Assembly (NCBI GenBank): GCA_035642125.1
Contig: DASQSZ010000051.1
Location: 1-9,996 of the forward strand
Direction: 5' to 3'
Origin: CALAED01 sp937891035
Lineage (GTDB): Bacteria; Actinomycetota; Actinomycetes; Streptosporangiales; Streptosporangiaceae
DNA: 9,996 bases
The position numbers were made by a program, and so were the translations under genes. The notes below the pieces were generated by a model. The model was not told the DNA's origin. It saw nothing but the letters and a program-made list of their open reading frames with translations, and made no database searches. Position 1 is the first letter of the stretch, and every line of letters begins with the position of its first letter. Of this stretch, positions 5,740 to 9,996 are shown piece by piece.

Positions 5740-6228
5740 TCAAGCCGACGTCGTTGTCGAGTCGCTGTGCCCGAAGTCGCCGTTCTCGAGGTCGCGGCGG
5801 TGGCCGAAGTCCGGCAGCGGATCGTCCATGCTCACCGACGGACCCTTGCCGAGCCGCGCGGCACGCAGCGCCTGCTCTTCTTCCGGGGACAGGTGCCGGC
5901 CGTACCCGGCGCGGACGATCTTGGCGTACGTCCGGGTCTCCGAGCGTCCGTTGATGGAGGTGAGGACCACACCGTCGCCCTCGCCGTTGATCAGCGCCAT
6001 GGAGAACGACAGCTGACCGGACATCTCCTTCAGCGCGTCGTAGCGCACGATGGCCAGGTCGCGCAGAGCCTGGCCGTCAGCCGTGCCGTTGGTCACCTGG
6101 AGCTGCCGGCGCAAAATGTCGGCGCACTCCTGGACGACCTGGCCGACGCGGTTGTGTGCGACCAGGGCGATCGCGAATCCGGCCACCCCCGCGATGGCGC
6201 CGGCGAGGGCCAGCGTCATGAGAATCAC
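5740..6228 (-). CDS. DUF4446 family protein, membrane-anchored
   Basis: The 162-residue protein has one N-terminal membrane segment (about 2-24, LMTLALAGAIAGVAGFAIAL). A short, probably helical linker follows, then the DUF4446 core: VRYDALKEMSGQLSFSMALI at 61-80, NGEGDGVVLTSINGR at 81-95, YAKIVRAG at 101-108, and LSPEEEQAL at 113-121. The last 30 residues are polar and probably disordered. The function of this widespread family in Gram-positive bacteria is unknown to me, and no catalytic residues stand out. Its GTG start (6226-6228) overlaps the stop of the GT87 gene as GTGA, implying translational coupling. An ATG three codons later (6217-6219) is an alternative start. It lies just upstream of pheA. 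Confidence 0.88.
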   Translation of the reverse strand: MILMTLALAGAIAGVAGFAIALVAHNRVGQVVQECADILRRQLQVTNGTADGQALRDLAIVRYDALKEMSGQLSFSMALINGEGDGVVLTSINGRSETRTYAKIVRAGYGRHLSPEEEQALRAARLGKGPSVSMDDPLPDFGHRRDLENGDFGHSDSTTTSA

Positions 6229-7646
6229 GGATCGAGAGTACCCACCCGAGGCCGTCGATGCTGGTTTCCCCCCTGGTCATGGCCGGAACTGATCCTTAGA
6301 CGCATGGTCAACCAGCATCCCAACACAAGAATCAGGGCAATCGCGCCGAGTCCATACGAACTCTGGATAATCCGCCCAACAAACCTGGAGATAACGTCAT
6401 TATCAGGGCCGATAAGGCGTGTCCCCCACCAAGGGAGCGGAAGCACATAAGCCAGCCATACTCCGCATGCGACGATCACGCGCCGTACGTCCCTGCCGTC
6501 CCCAACCAACGCTCCGATGACCACGACGAGCCAGGCCAGGTGATGGATCCACGCAACGGGCGACAGCGCGACCGCGAGCAACCCGGTGATCGCGACTCCC
6601 ACGAGCTCGGCGTTGTACGAGCCGGGTGCGCCGGGCGCCGCCGCCAACAGCCCGGCTCGGCGGGCCAAGCGGAACCCGGCGTATGCGACGACGGCCACGC
6701 ATAGCACCCACAGCAGCGCGGTCACCGCCCCCGGCAGGTACATCCGCAGCAACACGGCCCGCAGCGCCTGGTTGGCCGTGCCGTTGTTGGCGCCCACCCG
6801 ATCGCTGTCCAAGAGCGCGCCGAACCAAAAGTCGGCCGAGTCACGGGGCAGCACGGCGGCCGCGGCGAGCGTGGCCGCGGCCGCCGCCACGGCCGCCGTC
6901 ACGGCGGACCTGCGCCGCCCGGTCAGCCACAGGTAGATGATGAACACCCCGGGCACCAGCTTGATCGCGGTGGCCAGGCCGATGAGCAGCCCGCGCGGCC
7001 AGCGCGGCGACCGGGTGGCGCAGTCGGCGAGGCACAACGCGACGAGGAACAGGTCCACCTGGCCGAACCGGATCTGATCGCGCACCGGCATCAGGTACGC
7101 CATCGCCCCGATCAAGACGCCGGCCACAACACCGGCCACGGCCCCCGTCATCATCGTCGCCCCGGCCCCGCTCCGGGCGCCGCCGGCACGGACGGCCCTG
7201 CCGAGCGGCTCGCGGAACGCGTAGCAGACGGCGCAGACGAGCGCCGCGTACACCAGCACGACCCACACCCATTGCGCCGCCGGCCACGACAGGAGCGCCA
7301 GCGGCGTGGCCAGCAGGGCGGCGAACGGGGGATAAGTGAACGGGAGCAGCTGCGGCGGCTGGGTCAAGAAGTCGTAGACGGGCTCCCCCCGGAGCACCGC
7401 CTGCCCCCCCGACCGATAGACGTCGAGGTCGACGAGCCGTTGATCGGGCGGATTGGTCAGCCAGAGCGCGACGATCGGGGCGACCGCGGTCACGACGATG
7501 GCGGCGGCGATGACCACGGCGATGGCGGCGGCCACGCTGCCGCCAACGCCGCTTCCGCCGCCGCCGCCAACGCCGCCTGCCGGCACCCAAGATCCGCGCG
7601 AGCCGCTCGACGTGCGAGCATCGCGCCCTGATCGGCCTTGACCCAT
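6225..7646 (-). CDS. GT87 (DUF2029) membrane glycosyltransferase, polyprenyl-phosphomannose-dependent type
   Basis: The 473-residue polytopic protein belongs to the GT-C fold family GT87, whose actinobacterial members use polyprenyl-phosphate-mannose outside the membrane to extend lipomannan-type glycolipids or other glycans. A cytosolic Gly/Ser-rich tail (1-36) precedes the first membrane segment (about 38-62). The first outer loop holds DLDVYRSGGQAVLRGEPVYD (73-92), with Asp73/Asp75 as the likely catalytic acids. PFTYPPFAALL (102-112), RFGQVDLFL (193-201), AIKLVPGVFIIYLW (227-240), NNGTANQAL (287-295) and SPVAWIHH (362-369) are family motifs. About ten membrane segments are visible. I start at the ATG at 7644-7646, preceded by a modest GGATGG Shine-Dalgarno. 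The frame stays open far upstream, but there it is antisense to the divergent gene. The last 60 or so codons are unusually poor in G/C. The acceptor is unknown. Confidence 0.9.
   Translation of the reverse strand: MGQGRSGRDARTSSGSRGSWVPAGGVGGGGGSGVGGSVAAAIAVVIAAAIVVTAVAPIVALWLTNPPDQRLVDLDVYRSGGQAVLRGEPVYDFLTQPPQLLPFTYPPFAALLATPLALLSWPAAQWVWVVLVYAALVCAVCYAFREPLGRAVRAGGARSGAGATMMTGAVAGVVAGVLIGAMAYLMPVRDQIRFGQVDLFLVALCLADCATRSPRWPRGLLIGLATAIKLVPGVFIIYLWLTGRRRSAVTAAVAAAAATLAAAAVLPRDSADFWFGALLDSDRVGANNGTANQALRAVLLRMYLPGAVTALLWVLCVAVVAYAGFRLARRAGLLAAAPGAPGSYNAELVGVAITGLLAVALSPVAWIHHLAWLVVVIGALVGDGRDVRRVIVACGVWLAYVLPLPWWGTRLIGPDNDVISRFVGRIIQSSYGLGAIALILVLGCWLTMRLRISSGHDQGGNQHRRPRVGTLDP
6229..6240 (-). 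promoter_or_regulatory. Possible internal leaderless promoter for the DUF4446 gene
   Basis: TACTCT (6240-6235, minus strand) lies 6 nt before the GTG start, inside the last codons of the GT87 gene. It fits TANNNT, but the gene could equally be translated by reinitiation at the GTGA overlap, so this is a weak call. Confidence 0.22.
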
Positions 7647-7713
7647 GCGACCATCCTGACGTACGCGCCCTCTAACCTGAGACGGACGTATTGCTTGCTG
7701 GAGGTGTACTAGC
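7647..7713. promoter_or_regulatory. Short divergent intergenic region (GT87 / membrane protein)
   Basis: Only 67 bp separate the two divergent starts, so their promoters must overlap each other or the coding ends. For the plus-strand gene, GGAGGTG (7700-7706) is a strong Shine-Dalgarno 7 nt before GTG 7714, and TAACCT (7673-7678) is a possible -10. For the minus-strand gene, GGATGG lies 4 nt before the ATG. No clear -35 element or operator palindrome was found. Confidence 0.35.
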
Positions 7714-9996
7714 GTGCCGCGATCGGGGGCGACCAAAGCCCTCCGTACCACGGCCGCCGCGCTCATCGCGGCTCTGGCCTCGCTGCTCGTCCTGCTCGGG
7801 CTGCTCACGTGGGTCGCGCCGATCGGGGCCCCGGCGGCCGCCGCGACGGCGCCTCCAGGAACGGTCCCCCCCGGAACAGTCAGCCAAGGAACAACGCCCC
7901 CAAAAACAGCGCCCCAGAGAACGGCGCTCCCGGCCAACCCGGCGAACCCCGCCATGGCGCGCCCGGCGGTCGCTGCGCCCTCGGGGAACGTCGTGATCAT
8001 CGGTGTGCCCGGGCTGAGGTGGAGCGATCTCCACGAGACCGGCACGCCGACGCTGTGGGCGCTCACCGGGCGCGGTTCGGCCGGTGCGCTCAGCGTCCGC
8101 ACTACCACCGCCGCCACCTGCCCGGTCGACGGCTGGCTGACCCTCTCGGCCGGGCAGCGAGCCCGGCTCGCGCATGGCTCCTGCGCGCTGCCGCCCGCGC
8201 CCGCCCGGGCCGGCGCGAACGTCTCCGTGCCGGGCTTCGACGCCATGCGGCGCGACAACGCCCACACCCAGTACGAGGCGAAGCTCGGGCTGCTCGGCGA
8301 CTCGGTCCATCGCGGCGGTGGCTGCACGATGGCGGTTGGGCCGGGCGGGGTGTTCGGCGCGGCCGACACGCGTGGGCGCGTGGACCGCTACGTCGCGTCC
8401 ATCGACCAAGTGACCGATTGGTCCCAGTGCGCCCTCGTCGTCGTCGACGTCGACGCCGTCTTCCGCGCGTACATCAACGCGGGCGTCGACGCGACGGGTG
8501 CCCAGGTGCCGCTGTCCCCCGAGCAGCGGGCGGGCGCGGCGACGCGCGCCGACCAGCAGATCGGCCGCGTGCTGACCGCGCTGCCGGCGGGCACGACCGT
8601 GCTGGTGGCCGGGCTTTCCGACACCGGCAGCGCAGCGCACCTGCGGGTGGCGCTGTCCGCCAGGGCGCCCTTCGGCACACTCACCGGCGACCAGCGGGGC
8701 GGCGGCTACCTCACATCGAACGCCACCCGGCGACCCGGTCTGGTGACGTTGACCGATCTCACCTCGACCGCGCTGCGCGATCTCGGGCTGCGGCAGCCGG
8801 CCGCGGCCATCGGCCGGCCGTGGCGCTCGGAGCCGGCGCCGCCGGCCACGACCACGGCGGACAAACGAGAGGCCCTCGACGACGAGGACGTCGCCGCCCG
8901 CTCGGTCAGCAGGTTGCAGGCGCCGTTCTTCATCCTGCTGTTCGGTGCGCAGTTGCTGTTGTACGGCGTCGCCTCAGTCCTGCTGCGCCGCCGCCGCACC
9001 GGCGGCCGGAGCCGCGTGCTGGCCGGGATGAGGGTCGTGGCGCTGGCCGCGGGCGCCGTGCCCGTGGCGTCCTTCCTGGCCAATGTGGTGCCCTGGTGGC
9101 GGTCCATGCATCCCGCCCCGACTTTGATCATGTGCGTGCTCGGCGCGACCGCGGCGGTGACCGCACTCGCGCTGGCCGGCCCATGGCGCCGGTCACTGAT
9201 CGCGCCCGCGCTGGTGATCGCGGGGGTGTCCGCGCTGGTGCTCGGCATCGACGTGCTGACCGGCTCGCACCTGCAACTCAACAGCCTCATGGGTTACACC
9301 GCGCTGGTCGGCGGGCGCTATTACGGCTTCGGCAACATCGCGTTCGCGGTCTTCGCGACGAGCGCGATCCTGGTCGCCGCCTGGCTGGCCGACCGGCCGC
9401 TACGCGAGGGCCGGCGCGCGGCCGCGGTCGGCGTCGTGGTCGCGGCCGGGCTGGTCGCCGTGGCACTGGACGGCTGGCCTGGGTGGGGCAGTGACTTCGG
9501 CGGGGTGCTGGCGATCGTGCCCGGCACGGCGGTGCTCGCCTTCATGATCGCCGGCAGGCGGCTCTCGCCGCTCACCGTCGGCCTCATCGGCGCGGCCGCG
9601 GTCGGCGCCGTGCTCGCCATCGCGTTCGCCGACTCCATGCGCCCCGTCACCGAGCAGACGCATCTTGGGCGGTTCTGGGATGAGCTGCTGGACGGTACGG
9701 CATGGGGCGTCATCGGACGAAAAATCGTGGCGATGCTCTACAGCCTGCGCTATTGGCAGTTCACCGTGATCGCCGTCGGCGCCCTGTGCTTCCTGTTCTT
9801 CGTGCTGGCCAGGCCGCTGAAATTGCGGGCCGCCGTGCTCGCCGACGCCTACACCCGCGCCCCGACGCTGCGCCCGGCGCTGATGGCGGCGCTGACCACC
9901 GCGGTGGTGGGCACGGCGGTGAACGACTCCGGCGTGGTGGTCGCCGCCATCGCCCTCGGCCTCGCCGTCCCGCTCACCCTCGCGGCGGGGATACGG
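7714..9996 (+). CDS. Large membrane protein with degenerate alkaline-phosphatase-like extracytoplasmic domain (3' end beyond window)
   Basis: The frame is open from GTG 7714 to the window edge (761 codons, no stop). The start is fixed by GGAGGTG 7 nt upstream. A short basic N-terminus leads into a membrane anchor or signal (about 12-35). A Pro/Thr/Gly-rich linker follows (about 45-89). From 92 a domain reads NVVIIGVPGLRWSDL, TPTLWALTGRGSAGALSVRT and TCPVDGWLTLSAGQRA (135-150), then LVVVDVDAVFRAY (241-253) and TVLVAGLSDTG (295-305). This is the layout of type I phosphodiesterase/alkaline-phosphatase-like folds, but with the expected Asp-Gly replaced by Pro-Gly and SDHG replaced by SDTG. From about 404 there are ten or more membrane segments, with the motifs GGRYYGFGN (533-541), GWGSDFGG (590-597) and NDSG (737-740). 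I recall similar uncharacterised proteins in actinobacteria and Firmicutes. Divergence from a GT87 gene suggests an envelope glycan role; this is inference. Confidence 0.85.
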   Translation, partial: MPRSGATKALRTTAAALIAALASLLVLLGLLTWVAPIGAPAAAATAPPGTVPPGTVSQGTTPPKTAPQRTALPANPANPAMARPAVAAPSGNVVIIGVPGLRWSDLHETGTPTLWALTGRGSAGALSVRTTTAATCPVDGWLTLSAGQRARLAHGSCALPPAPARAGANVSVPGFDAMRRDNAHTQYEAKLGLLGDSVHRGGGCTMAVGPGGVFGAADTRGRVDRYVASIDQVTDWSQCALVVVDVDAVFRAYINAGVDATGAQVPLSPEQRAGAATRADQQIGRVLTALPAGTTVLVAGLSDTGSAAHLRVALSARAPFGTLTGDQRGGGYLTSNATRRPGLVTLTDLTSTALRDLGLRQPAAAIGRPWRSEPAPPATTTADKREALDDEDVAARSVSRLQAPFFILLFGAQLLLYGVASVLLRRRRTGGRSRVLAGMRVVALAAGAVPVASFLANVVPWWRSMHPAPTLIMCVLGATAAVTALALAGPWRRSLIAPALVIAGVSALVLGIDVLTGSHLQLNSLMGYTALVGGRYYGFGNIAFAVFATSAILVAAWLADRPLREGRRAAAVGVVVAAGLVAVALDGWPGWGSDFGGVLAIVPGTAVLAFMIAGRRLSPLTVGLIGAAAVGAVLAIAFADSMRPVTEQTHLGRFWDELLDGTAWGVIGRKIVAMLYSLRYWQFTVIAVGALCFLFFVLARPLKLRAAVLADAYTRAPTLRPALMAALTTAVVGTAVNDSGVVVAAIALGLAVPLTLAAGIR

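Noticed and set aside
7647..8369. Upstream extension of the GT87 frame by 241 codons
   Set aside because: The extension is antisense to the divergent membrane protein gene and has low-complexity composition. The GT87 family begins near the ATG at 7646, which has a Shine-Dalgarno-like sequence.
7809..9494. 561-codon plus-strand frame
   Set aside because: It is Arg/Gly/Ala-rich without hydrophobic pattern or motifs. The overlapping frame from GTG 7714 has a strong ribosome-binding site, a signal/anchor segment and membrane helices, and is the real gene.
1..9996. Mobile element, CRISPR, toxin-antitoxin or defence system
   Set aside because: No transposase, integrase, recombinase, terminal repeats, spacer-repeat array or small toxin-like gene pair was found. 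Apart from the right-hand envelope genes the region is ordinary conserved chromosome.

Overview
This is chromosomal DNA from a high-GC actinomycete, with strong G/C bias at third codon positions and many GTG starts. The gene for Bpa (PafE), the ATP-independent activator of the bacterial 20S proteasome, points to a proteasome-bearing actinobacterium. The protein sequences look most like Streptosporangiales (Nonomuraea/Streptosporangium type); that placement is an impression from memory, not a search. Most of the window is housekeeping or conserved core genome. I see no insertion sequence, phage gene, CRISPR array, tRNA or rRNA.

Layout, left to right. At 1-139 (-) is the N-terminus of an unrecognised gene that runs off the left edge. 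A roughly 130-bp divergent gap with a perfect 9-bp inverted repeat separates it from a (+) pair: a zinc-independent quinone oxidoreductase (273-1229) and bpa (1240-1803), 10 bp apart. Converging on them is a Cof-type HAD phosphatase (1878-2687, -). A group I truncated haemoglobin (2889-3287, +) diverges from the HAD gene and converges on serS. Its 3' end runs into an unusual array of five degenerate, internally dyadic units of about 17 bp.

The rest of the minus strand reads as a run of four genes, transcribed right to left: a GT87/DUF2029 polyprenyl-phosphomannose-type mannosyltransferase (7646-6225), a DUF4446 protein (6228-5740, with a GTGA overlap), pheA prephenate dehydratase (5713-4778) and serS seryl-tRNA synthetase (4643-3378). 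Several of these starts lack a Shine-Dalgarno sequence but have a TANNNT hexamer 6-8 nt upstream, as expected for leaderless transcripts with their own promoters.

Divergent from the GT87 gene, starting at GTG 7714 and open through the right edge, is a large membrane protein (761 codons visible). It has an N-terminal membrane anchor, a Pro/Thr/Gly-rich linker, an extracytoplasmic domain resembling a degenerate alkaline-phosphatase-like fold, and a C-terminal region with about ten membrane segments. Together with the GT87 enzyme it suggests an envelope glycan or glycolipid function. This pair is the least understood biology here. The other notable items are non-coding: the five-unit dyad array after the haemoglobin gene, a 15-bp tandem duplication just upstream of the serS promoter, the palindrome at 163-192, and a sharp GC and codon-usage dip at the 3' end of the GT87 gene.
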